From: Paraphaeosphaeria minitans
Taxonomy: Eukaryota > Ascomycota > Dothideomycetes > Pleosporales > Didymosphaeriaceae
Assembly (NCBI GenBank): GCA_015832175.1
Contig: WJXW01000002.1
Location: 4,216,001-4,280,000, forward strand
Reading direction: 5' to 3'
DNA length: 64,000 bases
A model generated the notes under the pieces. That model saw only the letters and a list, made by a program, of their open reading frames with translations, ran no database searches and was not told where the DNA came from. The position numbers and the translations under genes are program-made. Every line of letters begins with the position of its first letter. Within the stretch, counting starts at the first letter, position 1. Below are positions 33,753 to 43,882 of this stretch, piece after piece.

Positions 33753-34210
33753 TCAAGCCGAGCAGCATTTGGTTCCTGCTAATGTATTCCCTTTCCCCTT
33801 CTTGATATCCTCGTTGTTCCCGCGCTCGGTATGCTCGTGGATATTGAGCTCTGATAGATAGCATTAGCAATTGCTACATCAACGTCTGCGAAGCCGCATG
33901 CGCTTTGGAACATACTGTAGCTACCCTCCGTGTCCATTGCCTCTCCTTGCACCACGTTCTCTCGTAGAAACTTTGCCACTTCCTCAGCGTGTGTGATTTG
34001 CTTGGAGTATTCCTCGCTGCCGGTAGCGAGGCTGCGGTTGTTCTCAAAGTTCTTGCGGACTTCGAGGCGCGCGGCGGAGAGGATGCGCGTGTCTCCTGCT
34101 CCAGCTGTGAGCGTCTGATTCCACCTGCTCCAAGACGTGCAGATCTGTCACCCACCTCGGAAAGCAATGCGCGTTGATCGCAAGAGATTTCTGTATGCTG
34201 CAATGGCCAT
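33753..34210 (-). CDS. MZM1: Mitochondrial zinc maintenance protein 1 (LYR-family, Mzm1)
   Basis: A small gene of three exons (34210-34156, 34104-33925, 33850-33753) encoding 110 aa. It starts MAIAAYRNLLRSTRIAFRG, the LYR-type helix, continues with DTRILSAARLEVRKNFENNR, HAEEVAKFLRENVVQGEA, and ends with ELNIHEHTERGNNEDIKKGK. The order matches fungal Mzm1/LYRM7, a matrix chaperone that binds the Rieske Fe-S protein before its insertion into complex III. Introns use GTGGGT and GTAGCT donors and CACAG and TATCAG acceptors with a GCTAATGC branch site; exon lengths sum to 111 codons. No clear presequence is visible, as usual for this family. It is divergent from LNP1, with 233 bases between start codons. 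Confidence 0.85.
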
Positions 34211-34443
34211 CTCGTGCGACATGGGAACCGATCCTGGAAAGTGTGGCGATGGCGAGAAAAGTCGCGGAGGCCAATGTTCACCGACAGAATTGCGGCCCCT
34301 GCAGCCGTGTAGTCAGCTGAGCTTCATCGACAAGTGACGTCGCACCCACCACCACTTTACCTTTCTTCCCCTCACCCACGCGACGATGTCAACACGTCCT
34401 TGACTATAATCTGGCGCCCGAGGTGCGCTACTAATTCTATACG

Positions 34444-35689
34444 ATGGTCTCCTTCTGGCCGTTCAAGGTACGCAATGCTTTTTATTGCGTGTCATGTTTG
34501 TGCGCTGACGAGGCAGCAGTCCAGCGAGGACCAAGCATACTTCGAGAAGACGCTTTCGACGCTCTCCGGGAAGATCACGAGGGCTGCTGCGAGAAATGAT
34601 GCCGCGAGGCAGAGATCCAGGCGCATCCGCGTCATGTGGACGCTCTGGGCTGGCTTTGCCTACATCTTTGCTGCCCTTTTTTGGTCGCTGGTAGTGGGAT
34701 ACAAGAATTGGGGACGCACAGAGTATACCGCCGTCGTTGGCGGACCTGTACTGTATGCATACCACAATCTTTGTAGCTTGGTTTTTCAGAGGTTGACCGC
34801 ATCCAGCATCTACATCGTCCGCACCACAACGACCCGCTACTACGACTGGCGCATCTCCAGCACTGAAGCCTACATCAAGAACCTTGGCAAGGAACGCGAG
34901 ACAACGATCGAGCGGCTTAAGGAATCTACCAAATGGAATACCACGCAGCAGCTTCTCGAGAAATATGGCGATCAACCCCAGAAACCACAGGCACCAGCAG
35001 ACAAGAAGAAAGAGGGGCCCCAGAAATCAGCGCCAGCACAAGGACCACGCACTGGCATCGCACCCCCGCCCACAGCAAACATCCAACGCCCCTCCGACCA
35101 GCGTCCAGCAACGCCCCAACAACCTGTCTCGGCAACCTCTCCCCAAACTCTTCCACACCCACCCGCTTCCCCCCCTCCCGAAGCCCTCAGCGCCGAATTC
35201 GCACCCAACGCATTCTCAGCCCCTGAGCTGACAAGACAATACACTGCCTCCGCTGCCACCTTCACCCAGTCCCACTGGTACGACCGTATCCTTGATGCGC
35301 TTCTCGGCGAAGACGAAACCCAGCCGAAGAACCGCCTCGCGCTCATATGCACGGAATGCCGCCTCGTAAACGGACAGGCGCCACCGGGTGCCCGCACGCT
35401 CGAGGACGTCGGCCGCTGGCGGTGCGGTGGGTGCAATGCGTGGAATGGGGCGGAGAAGGTGGAGGAGGTGGCTGTGGAGCGGCTGGTGCAGGGGTGGGAG
35501 GAGGAGCGCAAGACGAAGGAGGAGGAAAATCAGATTGGTTCCTCGAAGATCCGGGAGATGGAGGAGATTAGCGCTGTCTCGGGCGGAGACGAGGGCTCGG
35601 GCGTGGATGTGGCGGAGGAGTCGGTTGACGAGGCGCCTGTGCGGGAGCGCGCGACCAGGAGCAAGACCAAGGCGAAGGGGAAGAAGTGA
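34444..35689 (+). CDS. LNP1: Lunapark-family ER membrane protein
   Basis: Exon 1 (34444-34467) encodes MVSFWPFK and exon 2 (34520-35689) the rest, 397 aa in total. A coiled-coil-prone stretch (EDQAYFEKTLSTLSGKITRA) precedes two hydrophobic segments at about 45-68 (WTLWAGFAYIFAALFWSLVV) and 78-100, then another helix (SSTEAYIKNLGKERETTIER). The C-terminal zinc ribbon CTECRLVNGQ...WRCGGCNAWNG has the C-x2-C...C-x2-C spacing typical of Lunapark. Lnp1 sits at three-way junctions of the ER network and stabilises them, opposing Sey1/atlastin. Between membrane part and finger is a Pro-rich linker. The end is acidic and then Lys-rich (SKTKAKGKK). The MVSFWPFK start is a strong family signature. Confidence 0.92.
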
Positions 35690-36081
35690 GCAGGGCAAGT
35701 GTAGGGTTGAAAGAGGCCGGGTCTGGTGTGGGCTGATTTCCTCGACGGGATCTATCGATCGTCTATCAAAGCAGCATACACTACTGCTAACGGCCATATT
35801 CTGGCGCCTTCTCTTTAGCGTTCAACAGCATCAATATCGGATACCAAACTCAACGAACCTCGTGCGTTCCTCGTTCACATCGCCCAAACATGACTTGGTC
35901 GCATATGCGAAGTACGATTCTCCTCTGTGAGCCGTAGCGCAGTTTATCTCACCTCGCACTCAACTAAGTTACGCTACGCTAACTACACCAGCACCACGCG
36001 GACGTTGGACAATACCTGTGCAGTGCACACTGGTATGATTTCGCCCTGACACCTGAATTGACAGCTGATTTATCTCAACAG
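35690..36081. other. Spacer, nothing recognised
   Basis: LNP1 3' flank followed by DNA without coding signal. A possible intron end (CTCAACAG at 36074-36081) precedes the monooxygenase remnant, but no upstream exon of that gene could be found. Confidence 0.5.
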
Positions 36082-36712
36082 GCCGCTCCACTCACGGCGA
36101 AGGAGGGTCGAAAATGATACGTTTTTTTGTGCGGTACAAGGACCACAATTTTGATAAGGTGAATGCGCCTGAGGCGTATTGGGACGAGATTGCGGCGCTG
36201 CGGGGGAGTTTGATGGAGCCATTTCGTACGGTGTTTGAGGGGGTGAGGGAGAGGGGGGATCGGACGATTCATCATCAGCTGGTGAGCTTGCCGGTGCCGA
36301 AGGAGGATTTTCTGGCCAAGCTTCAATTGGGTACGGTCGTGTTTATTGGGAATGCGGTTCATGATTGGAGTAATCATGTGGGGACGGTGGCGAATGCGGC
36401 GATTCGGAAACCGAGTTGGATGTATATCACGAGGAGCGGTATCCGGCGTGGCTGAGGTCGTATGAAAAGAAAGGGGATGACTTTCAAGTGCTGCACAAAC
36501 CTATCGGTGATTGGCGGGCATTGTTGAAACAGCAGAAGATGGATTGCGAAAAGGCCGAGGTGACGAAGAACGTTGTGCAGCTGTTGAATGGTTTGGACGC
36601 ACGTCCATGTTCAAGTACAATGCCGTTAGATGAAGGGCAAATGGAATTACAACCAGACTTGGAAGGTACGTCCGTCGCACCGCTGTTTCCTGCTGCAAAC
36701 TCTGGGTGGTGA
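36082..36712 (+). pseudogene. Decayed C-terminal fragment of a FAD-dependent monooxygenase-like gene
   Basis: From about 36114 a frame reads FDKVNAPEAYWDEIAALRGS, ends in the FAD-loop-like segment GTVVFIGNAVHDWSNHVGTV, and runs to a stop at 36455. Just before, near 36405-36415, coding-like sequence switches to another frame (LDVYHEERYPAWLRSYEKKG...) that ends at 36712. The G-N/D-AxH pattern followed by ANAAI is the position of the conserved GDAxH motif of aromatic-ring monooxygenases (PF01494 type), here with Asn for Asp. No N-terminal GxGxxG part exists upstream. Truncation plus frame switch point to a dead gene fragment. The family call is tentative. Confidence 0.5.
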
Positions 36713-37090
36713 GCTCACGTCACTGCATAGACATTCGCAATCACTTTTACCCATTTCATTCCATCGTACATACATCCCCAATAACAACTCAAAACAAATC
36801 AATAGGCCCCGTCAGCCTGGAAAGGAAAACATCAGTGTCCGAAAGCCAGTAAGTGGCCTGGGCTTCCAATAAAATATCGTTCATTAAAATCCAAAATCGT
36901 TATCGTCGCCATGTACCTTTCAGGGAAAATGAAAACAAACAATGAAAACATGCTAGTGGGTGGACTCTTCTCCCGCAGCCGAGATGTGATAACATGCTGA
37001 CCAAACCTTTCAACATGACAGAGTCTTTGCATGGCGCCGCCAGGCTGTCTTCAGAGTCATACTGCAAATGATGGCGACGTTTCGTTCTGA

Positions 37091-38839
37091 CTAATCCATA
37101 GGATCCTCATCAGAGAAGGCCATGTTGTCGAAGTTGTTTTTGTCATCGTCGGGATCAGTGACATTGGGAGGTGTGTACTGCACCTTGCCAGTTCCAATAT
37201 CTAGAACCTTGGTGAAGTGAGGGTTATTGAGACGAGGAATAGTCTGCTTTCGCTCGATGCGATTCACGTACTCCAATTCCGCAAGATTCTTAGGCCACGC
37301 CGCGGCGCGCTTCTTCTGCTCGAGGTAATCAGCTTGCTTGCCACGCACAGTGCGAGCTGCCGCCCAAAAATTGCGACCGAGGTGCTTGGCCACAACTGCA
37401 GTGCTCTCCACGGCTGTCATGAAAGACCCGTAAATGGATTCACGCGGCTCGTTTTGGAGGTGTGCGTCAGCGAGGGTATACTTACAGGCTTGCTCTGACG
37501 GCTGTTCGGCGCCCTCCTCGACGTTCACCGTCGTCCAGTCGTCCTCGTCCAGGTCGTCGATCAAGTTAATTGACTTTTGCTGCGCGGCAGACGAGTTCTC
37601 CGCAAGGACGTAGTTGCGCGGATCGCCCTTCTTGTATTGTGCTCCGGCCAACTTGTACACCGGCTTCTTCTTCTCAGCCTTCCGAGCCTCGTCGATTGAT
37701 GTCTCCTCTGCCCACTGCGCCAGGTTCGCGGGAATTTGTTCCTTGTAGCCGAGCTTGATCGCGCCAATGGTGGCAGTAGTTGCTACGACCTTCCCAGTGC
37801 GACGCGCACCACTTCCAACCAACGAACCGACAGACCAGAAGGTCTTACCTACACCGGCCACTCCAAGAGCGCTACCGAAGGAAGATGCAGCAGAAGAAAC
37901 GTTCTTCACCGCTTCGTAGGTGTCTTGCTTGGCAGCATCGTACGTACCAGGGAAATGGTACGTGGGATAGTCCTTCGACCCAGCGTTACCCATCTCGTGA
38001 TCCAACATATCCATGGAGACGTCCGCGTACTCGCCTCCGATGAGATTCTCGTTGCTGTCGGTTGGGGACTTGGCCGGCTTGAGCGGAGGTACGTAGCCAC
38101 GGTCCAGGTTGCTATCGGCTTGAGCCTTGACCTGGGTGAACGTGGGCATAGGAGATACGCCTACAAGGGTCAGTAGCTCGAACTTGCCATCGATCAATTT
38201 CTGCGAGTAAGAGCCGGGAATATTGGACGTCTTCGGCGCAAGTGATTGACACGCATTCGTGGGACGCTTTCCACCAGCGGCAGCAGTGGAACCTTTGATG
38301 ATGTTCCCCTTGTTCGCAACCACGGAGACTGAAGACTTTTTGTTCGGCTTCTGGACAGGCTTCTTGCCGGGAGAGTTCAAGTCGATGTCCTCCCACTGAT
38401 TGGCCAACTTCTCTTCTGGGACCTTTGGAGTGCTCGCCACGACGTGAAGATTCGAGGCAACGGTTGGAACAGGTCGAGAATATGTCGTGTTTGCCTTGAT
38501 TGCAACCGGATCAGCAACCGCAGGCTCTTCGAGGAGCTTATCCTGCATCAGGGCCGGGGCTCGAGACGGCGAATCCTCCCACTCGCCATCATAATCAGGA
38601 GCTGAAACACCATCCAACTTCTTCAACCAATCGTCTTCAGCCATGGCTGCTGGCTTCTCAGCAGACGAGAGTTTGGCAGGGCCCTCGGACCAGACAGAGT
38701 GACTGAGGTTCTCCTGGGTTGAGTTCGAAGGAGGAGCCGGAGCGTCTGGCAAGCCTATCGAAGAAGAAGTGTCGTCGTCGACGTCAGGAAGAGGCGAATT
38801 GATCGCGTCGAGGGACTCCTTACTTATAGAATCCGTCAT
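37091..38839 (-). CDS. Hypothetical protein, acidic and probably disordered
   Basis: A single-exon frame of 582 aa from ATG 38839 (MTDSISKESLDAINSPLPDV). The frame is open upstream to 38890 but without an ATG. The N-terminal 200 residues are Ser/Pro/Asp-rich; the middle has a Gly/Ala/Ser stretch (VSSAASSFGSALGVAGVGKT, FWSVGSLVGSGARRTGKVVA) that might pack against membrane; the C-terminus is charged and ends NNFDNMAFSDEDPMD. No signal peptide or enzymatic motif is seen. I do not recognise the family. Codon use looks ordinary. It lies next to another unknown reading frame (38853-39423) on the same strand. Confidence 0.72.
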   Translation of the reverse strand: MTDSISKESLDAINSPLPDVDDDTSSSIGLPDAPAPPSNSTQENLSHSVWSEGPAKLSSAEKPAAMAEDDWLKKLDGVSAPDYDGEWEDSPSRAPALMQDKLLEEPAVADPVAIKANTTYSRPVPTVASNLHVVASTPKVPEEKLANQWEDIDLNSPGKKPVQKPNKKSSVSVVANKGNIIKGSTAAAGGKRPTNACQSLAPKTSNIPGSYSQKLIDGKFELLTLVGVSPMPTFTQVKAQADSNLDRGYVPPLKPAKSPTDSNENLIGGEYADVSMDMLDHEMGNAGSKDYPTYHFPGTYDAAKQDTYEAVKNVSSAASSFGSALGVAGVGKTFWSVGSLVGSGARRTGKVVATTATIGAIKLGYKEQIPANLAQWAEETSIDEARKAEKKKPVYKLAGAQYKKGDPRNYVLAENSSAAQQKSINLIDDLDEDDWTTVNVEEGAEQPSEQACKYTLADAHLQNEPRESIYGSFMTAVESTAVVAKHLGRNFWAAARTVRGKQADYLEQKKRAAAWPKNLAELEYVNRIERKQTIPRLNNPHFTKVLDIGTGKVQYTPPNVTDPDDDKNNFDNMAFSDEDPMD

Positions 38840-38852
38840 GGTGAGGAGTTTA

Positions 38853-39423
38853 TAAAGTCGCCGGTCGATATCGGTCAGAGTGTTGCTCAACGATGTTCTT
38901 TTGGTCGGTTGCTAGAGTTGTGCGTGACGACTTGTTATTGGGTGAACCAGTGTACGAAGTGTCAAGGGCTTTAAGAGTAGAGGGCATCGGTGCAGGCTTA
39001 GGGAGGCCATTGGTATGAGCGCCTTTCATTGGTGCCTCGGCGTCCGTGTCTGTGATTTCACCCGGCGCAAGGTCCGTGTTGCTTTCAAGAAGCGTGCTTC
39101 GGGACAGTGATCGAGGCCTTGAACGCTACCCAAGATGCATCATTCGCATTATTATTATCCCCAGTAACCGAGTATTTAATGGGCGTTACAAATGAACCAG
39201 CAAGCCGGGCGTTTATAATTTCATCCGAAACCGGTTCCATTTCGGGCTTAGGAACCCCGTTCGGGTAGAAGATGGCTTCCAGCACCTCTTGTTCAGTCTT
39301 GGGTCGGTCACCCCATGGGTGCAGCTCTTTGACATCTCCGAGCGAGGCGCCCGGATCTGCCAGTGCTCGATCCATGCGCTCGTCGTTGGGATCGTTGTCA
39401 CACTCGTCCTCAAAGGGATTCAT
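38853..39423 (-). pseudogene. Small hypothetical gene with a broken reading frame
   Basis: From ATG 39423 a 112-codon frame (MNPFEDECDNDPNDERMDRA...) stops at 39085. In another frame, coding-like sequence continues from about 39115 to a stop at 38853, reading TLLESNTDLAPGEITDTDAE and later PKPAPMPSTLKALDTSYTGS. The part in front of 39423 also reads NIDPRLIT in frame. No donor with the phase needed to join the two parts was found, so an indel, a sequencing error or a missed splice pattern are all possible. Its 3' end stops 14 bases before the start of the next gene at 38839. The family is unknown. Confidence 0.45.
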
Positions 39424-40561
39424 AGTGATGAGTCTTGGATCGATGTTCCTGTGGGAACTGTCTTGTCACTCGCCGTACACGAGTCGAACAAGGTTAGAAT
39501 GTCTGCGACCATGGGGTGCAAGTGAAACTTTTACTAAGTTACGTGTTCGAAGGTTTCCTCGTTCAAAGTTATGCAATATTCGAAGAAGGTTGCTCTACCT
39601 CTGGGGTCGACGGTGCCGATGTGCGAGCGAGCTAGTAGCACGGTGAGAGGCTTCGACATTGTAACAGCTGAGGGAAGAGAGAATGCACGAGACTCATGGA
39701 TGGAAACATATAGTCTTGGCATTTTGTCACTGATTATCGAGGTGGGCCTGAGGCGGAGCAGAATTTGATGTGGTGTCTTTCACTGTTGTAGTCACGACTA
39801 TATCCAAAAATTCGTTAATCAAAGCACATTGCCTAACATCACTGACATATAGTTGGCACGGAAATATAATTTTGAGCTTGTTCGTCGGTGACGGTCGCGC
39901 GCTGCCATTGATAGTTCTGCTGATATAAACTTACGGGTAGAACAGTGAGTTTGTACTCCCTGAGCGGCCTGTTTGCTCTCTAGTTGATATTTGAAAACAG
40001 CTAAGAGTTTGTTATTGTTCCATTCAGTTTGACAGACTGCAAAGAGTTTTCCGCAGTATGAAAATGGGGCATGTAAGTATCAGTTACTATCCTCAATTCT
40101 GGAAATGTCACAATAGGGGAGAGCAAAACCGTCCATGTGATGATACCTTTAGCCTCAGAATATGCGCCTGGTGGACATTTTGCGCTGTTTTGCCAGCAAC
40201 ATTGTTTCTTCACGAAGACTTTCACCATGCGTCCGTGCGCATCCGTGCCTACGACATCGCTGCGATGGCTGGTGAAAAGGTCCCGCAGCCGAAACCCGCA
40301 TTATGTATACATAAGCGGCGCATAGTCACTTGATGATTATATGCCCACCCACTCTCCGTTTCGATAGAGTGAACCGCGAATTGTTCTATTGTTGGCTTAT
40401 ACGCCTCTCGCATACGCGCACGGATACCGCAAGCCCACAATAACACTTCATTCCGAGTTATTCTGTCTATTAAAACACGTAGGCACCACTTCGGTACTCT
40501 ATACCCCCTTTCACCCACCCTTGAGCACACATCCACAAGAGAAATAAAATTTCTGTAAAAG
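39424..40561. other. Spacer with AT-rich DNA, no firm gene
   Basis: One minus-strand frame from 39659 reads MSKPLTVLLARSHIGTVDPR and RATFFEYCITLNEETFEH, which looks coding, and might be a 5' exon of the broken gene at 39423. However, its GTAACT donor is phase 0 while the acceptors available downstream are phase 2. The 39780-40560 part holds nothing recognisable and includes the promoter of the gene at 40562. Confidence 0.35.
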
Positions 40562-42337
40562 ATGTCTTCCCCAGTTCTATTCTCATTCGATGGCTTCGTG
40601 AGGTTCCTCATGCAAGAAGAAGCTCGCTCGCACTTGATTTTGCTCGTTCAGAATCCCAACTTCCGGGGTCTGAACGTTGCACCTCGACCTCCCACGCCAG
40701 TTTCCCAGAGCTCGACAATAGATCCGAACTCGGCTCCAGCTACGGTAGCATCCACACCTCTTGTCCAAGCTCCGGCTGATACGAAACCTCAGACTTTCTC
40801 TCAGGTCCCAGGAGCGCAGATGGATGTTCTTCAAAATGACGACAGCCTTCCTGACACTACGCATCCAAATATTCCGGCTTATGCATACGACTCCGACTCC
40901 TCTGACGATCTTGAGTTCGAAATTGATCAGCAAGCATGGGTTCCAAAGTACAAGAAGAATCATCCGTTGATCCCTCTCGATAAAGCATTCCACGCTTCCA
41001 TGATCAGTGCAAATGCAATGAAGTACGAATACCACAAGATCCGAAAGGAGGACCGTGAAGAAGAAAAGCTTGAGCGTGGAGAGCTAGATGAACCACGGAC
41101 ACCTCGCCCACGTTATTTTGGCCCGTGGCTGAAGGTCAACCCGGATGAACCAGAGATGGAGTATCGTGTAGACGGCCTTCGGCCCCTCCACTCATCGCCC
41201 CCCTTTGCACTGAAACAAATCAAATCTAAGCGCCAGCCTCAAAAAAAGCTAACGAAAGTGATTGACAAATCGTGGCATAAATATCACTCAGATTCCCTCA
41301 ATGAGGTTGTGGAGAACGAGGAGAGCGAACGAAAGCGAAAGGGAATGGGTGATCCAGAGGAAGATGAAGATGATTCCTCGCCGCAGCCACCCAAGAAAAA
41401 GTTAAAGAAGGTATCGTTCACTGAGATGCCCACTGAAGTGCGAACAATTCCTGAAGAGGTTACTGTGGACGAAAACTATTTTCAGTGGCGGGGATTAGAA
41501 CCGACAGATACCTGCCCAGAGGAACTGTACGAGTACAGCAATGAAGACGAACCAGAGAATGCGGACCGTCTTGCGCAATTCTCTTGGGAAGCAACCCCCC
41601 AGAATATTCCCTTGGAGATTAGAAGCACCATCCAGCAGGCTCCTGTTAGCCTGACGCCCTCTACATCTCCGGAAGCTCAGTCCAAGTGGAGCAATGATGT
41701 TCAAGAAGCCGTAAATACCATTCGAGAAGAAGCCGCGCGTATGCCTAGCGAAGCTGCAGAGACCGTTAAGACATTCATGGAGACTTTTCAGCAGTTCTCG
41801 CGGGCGACCATCGCCCAGGACGTTCTTGAGATTTATTCCACACCAAGAGGACCAGAACATGGAGAACTTTCGTCTCCGCCAGGCCCTCAACAGCCTTGGC
41901 AGCCTCCTCCTGAGGTGGAGAACTTGCGACTTCACGAGGCCAGCAAAGCATATGGATTCGAGGCCACGGATCTCTATCCTCCAGAAAGCGAATTGGCTAA
42001 CGTTACCCCGCCCAAGACTGGGCTGTACGTGGTCGGTGAGCCACGCGAAGAGAACCCTTTGAAGCGTAAGGCAAAAGGGGAAGCCGGAGCCGCTCGTCCA
42101 ACAAAGGTCACGAAGACTCGTCAACCGAACGATATGGCCATCGCCGAGCCTGCCCGCCGTTCAAAGCGAATTCAGGCGAAATCCGGTCGCATCGAAGATG
42201 GCAGCTCAAGTATTATCGATGGTGCAGCGGTTCCCGAGCCTGCTGCACCAGCTCAAGAGCTTAGTTCTAGCTCTGCTCCTGATGTTGGTGTGTCTCCACA
42301 GTCTGACACTACATCCGAAGGCGCTTCTTCAAACTAA
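40562..42337 (+). CDS. Hypothetical protein, charged, possibly nuclear
   Basis: A frame of 591 aa from ATG 40562 (MSSPVLFSFDGFVRFLMQEE) without recognised domain. It has an acidic patch (AYDSDSSDDLEFEIDQQAWV), a bipartite basic region around residues 255-285 (ERKRKGMG...PPKKKLKKVS) and a further basic cluster near the end (RRSKRIQAKSGR), suggesting a nuclear protein. After the TAA at 42335 the same frame stays open for 67 more codons (QSDAPAPDTSPETAEAQTTT...) with the same composition, ending at TAG 42539. So either a recent nonsense mutation, readthrough, or a 51-base intron (donor GTGTCT, acceptor CTAACAG at 42340) that removes the stop is likely. Confidence 0.7.
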   Translation: MSSPVLFSFDGFVRFLMQEEARSHLILLVQNPNFRGLNVAPRPPTPVSQSSTIDPNSAPATVASTPLVQAPADTKPQTFSQVPGAQMDVLQNDDSLPDTTHPNIPAYAYDSDSSDDLEFEIDQQAWVPKYKKNHPLIPLDKAFHASMISANAMKYEYHKIRKEDREEEKLERGELDEPRTPRPRYFGPWLKVNPDEPEMEYRVDGLRPLHSSPPFALKQIKSKRQPQKKLTKVIDKSWHKYHSDSLNEVVENEESERKRKGMGDPEEDEDDSSPQPPKKKLKKVSFTEMPTEVRTIPEEVTVDENYFQWRGLEPTDTCPEELYEYSNEDEPENADRLAQFSWEATPQNIPLEIRSTIQQAPVSLTPSTSPEAQSKWSNDVQEAVNTIREEAARMPSEAAETVKTFMETFQQFSRATIAQDVLEIYSTPRGPEHGELSSPPGPQQPWQPPPEVENLRLHEASKAYGFEATDLYPPESELANVTPPKTGLYVVGEPREENPLKRKAKGEAGAARPTKVTKTRQPNDMAIAEPARRSKRIQAKSGRIEDGSSSIIDGAAVPEPAAPAQELSSSSAPDVGVSPQSDTTSEGASSN

Positions 42338-42720
42338 CAGTCCGATGCGCCAGCCCCGGACACCAGTCCCGAGACTGCGGAGGCTCAGACGACTACCGAG
42401 CGCTTGGAAGTCGTGCAGAATTCCGACCAGCCTATGAAGCTATTTCCCAAGCTTGTCAGCCTTCTTTCCCAGTCAAAGAGTCGAAACGAGGCCCGAGAAA
42501 AAAACCGGGCCCGCAAATTAGTTCTTTGCAGATTGCCGTAGAACCAACCGGTCGTACTTTTTGTGGCGTCGCACATCAGCGAACATCAAAACCGTTTATC
42601 GAAGGTTACTATCTCACGAAACAAAGCAGTTTCCCCAGCTAATATCGTTAAGACATTCTTTCGAAGCACCATCAATCACTGTGGCGGTGTGAGAGGCAAT
42701 CAGACAAATGGATTACTCTT

Positions 42721-43220
42721 TACCGGTCTCGAGCATAAAGTGTAGGCTTTTGAGCCTCATTTGAGCCATGGAAACTGAGTAGAGAGCCAGACCTCTCTGC
42801 ACCGCCCGTCTCCCGACGCTATTTCCCAACAGACATGCAGACATACAAGGAGGCAAACACACAAGCATAACTCTCTATACCAGTTGTGAGCGTAAAGTGT
42901 AGGCCATGCCTCCTTTTAGTCTCAAGACCTCGGCAGAAAGTTCAAACACCCCTGTATGACTGTCTCAAATTACACCCGGACAGACAAGAGGGCGCATATG
43001 CGGGTGCCCACATCATCCTTTATACCAGTCTTGAGCGTAGAGTCGAGCCACTCCTCTTAGTCTCTATACTGGTATAGGGTCAAGCCTCTCCGCATTGCTC
43101 GTCGTCGAAGGTCACTCCCCAAGAAGAGATGCAGCCACACAGATATTGAATTTAACCTTTCATACCAGTCTTGAGCGTAGAGTCGAGCCGCTCCTCTTGG
43201 TCTTAAGACTGGTATTAAAA
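42721..43220 (+). repeat. Four diverged ~145-bp tandem units with a hairpin core
   Basis: Units start near 42719, 42877, 43022 and 43162. The core reads ATACCAGTCTTGAGCGTAGA then GTCGAGCC-CTCCTCTT-GTC and closes with a complementary arm. In the last unit ATACCAGTCTT (43162-43172) pairs perfectly with AAGACTGGTAT (43205-43215). The rest of each unit (CCTCTCCGCA..., ATGCAGCCACACAG... and equivalents) is also related but diverged. The last two cores are nearly identical over 36 bases. No coding frame runs through them. Confidence 0.75.
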
Positions 43221-43882
43221 CCTCTTCGTGGCGCTCACGCATCCGGAGTAATCTATCGATGCATGTCTGTTCGAAGAATCGGTGTGAATATGGAGTTTTG
43301 GGTCTTGGAAATTCACCGTGGGTTGAGTTAATAGTTGTTTCCTCGTGTTGCATCCAATACCCGTCTGCTTTAGACACCTCAAGTTGGGATGTGGGATATG
43401 GGATATAGGATGATCGAAACGAGGCGGCGGAGACTGTGCATGGTGGACTTGAATATTTTGTTGGCTGCTGTTGGAATGAGCTTTTGTAAGTCATTTTAGT
43501 TGTCACTTTTTACTAGTAAATATTTGATGCTTCTCTATTTGAAAGTACCATAACTGTATAGCTATTTATGGTTATTTCTTGCTTTCTTAGTGTTTACAAT
43601 AAGAAATATTTCTACTACAGATTTATGAAAAAATGTGGTGTGATATATATAATCGTAGTAGGTTGAGGGGTGAGGCCTGTATCGCGGGCTGGAGAGGAGA
43701 TATGCAATTTGTTGTGCGATGGCAGTAATGCAGTAGACTCGTTTCACCAGAAATACAATGCAGACAAGAGCTCGTTTTAAGAAGACTTGAGCTCAGGTCT
43801 TCTGCTATAATTGATTGTTCATGGGAATCGCTTCACTGCACTAAACCGCCACTGAAATCGCTACCTGTCATGCTGTGCTACT
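43221..43882. other. AT-rich spacer, no gene
   Basis: 3' flank of the helicase gene (minus strand) with A/T-rich stretches around 43500-43660. Nothing else is visible. Confidence 0.55.
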
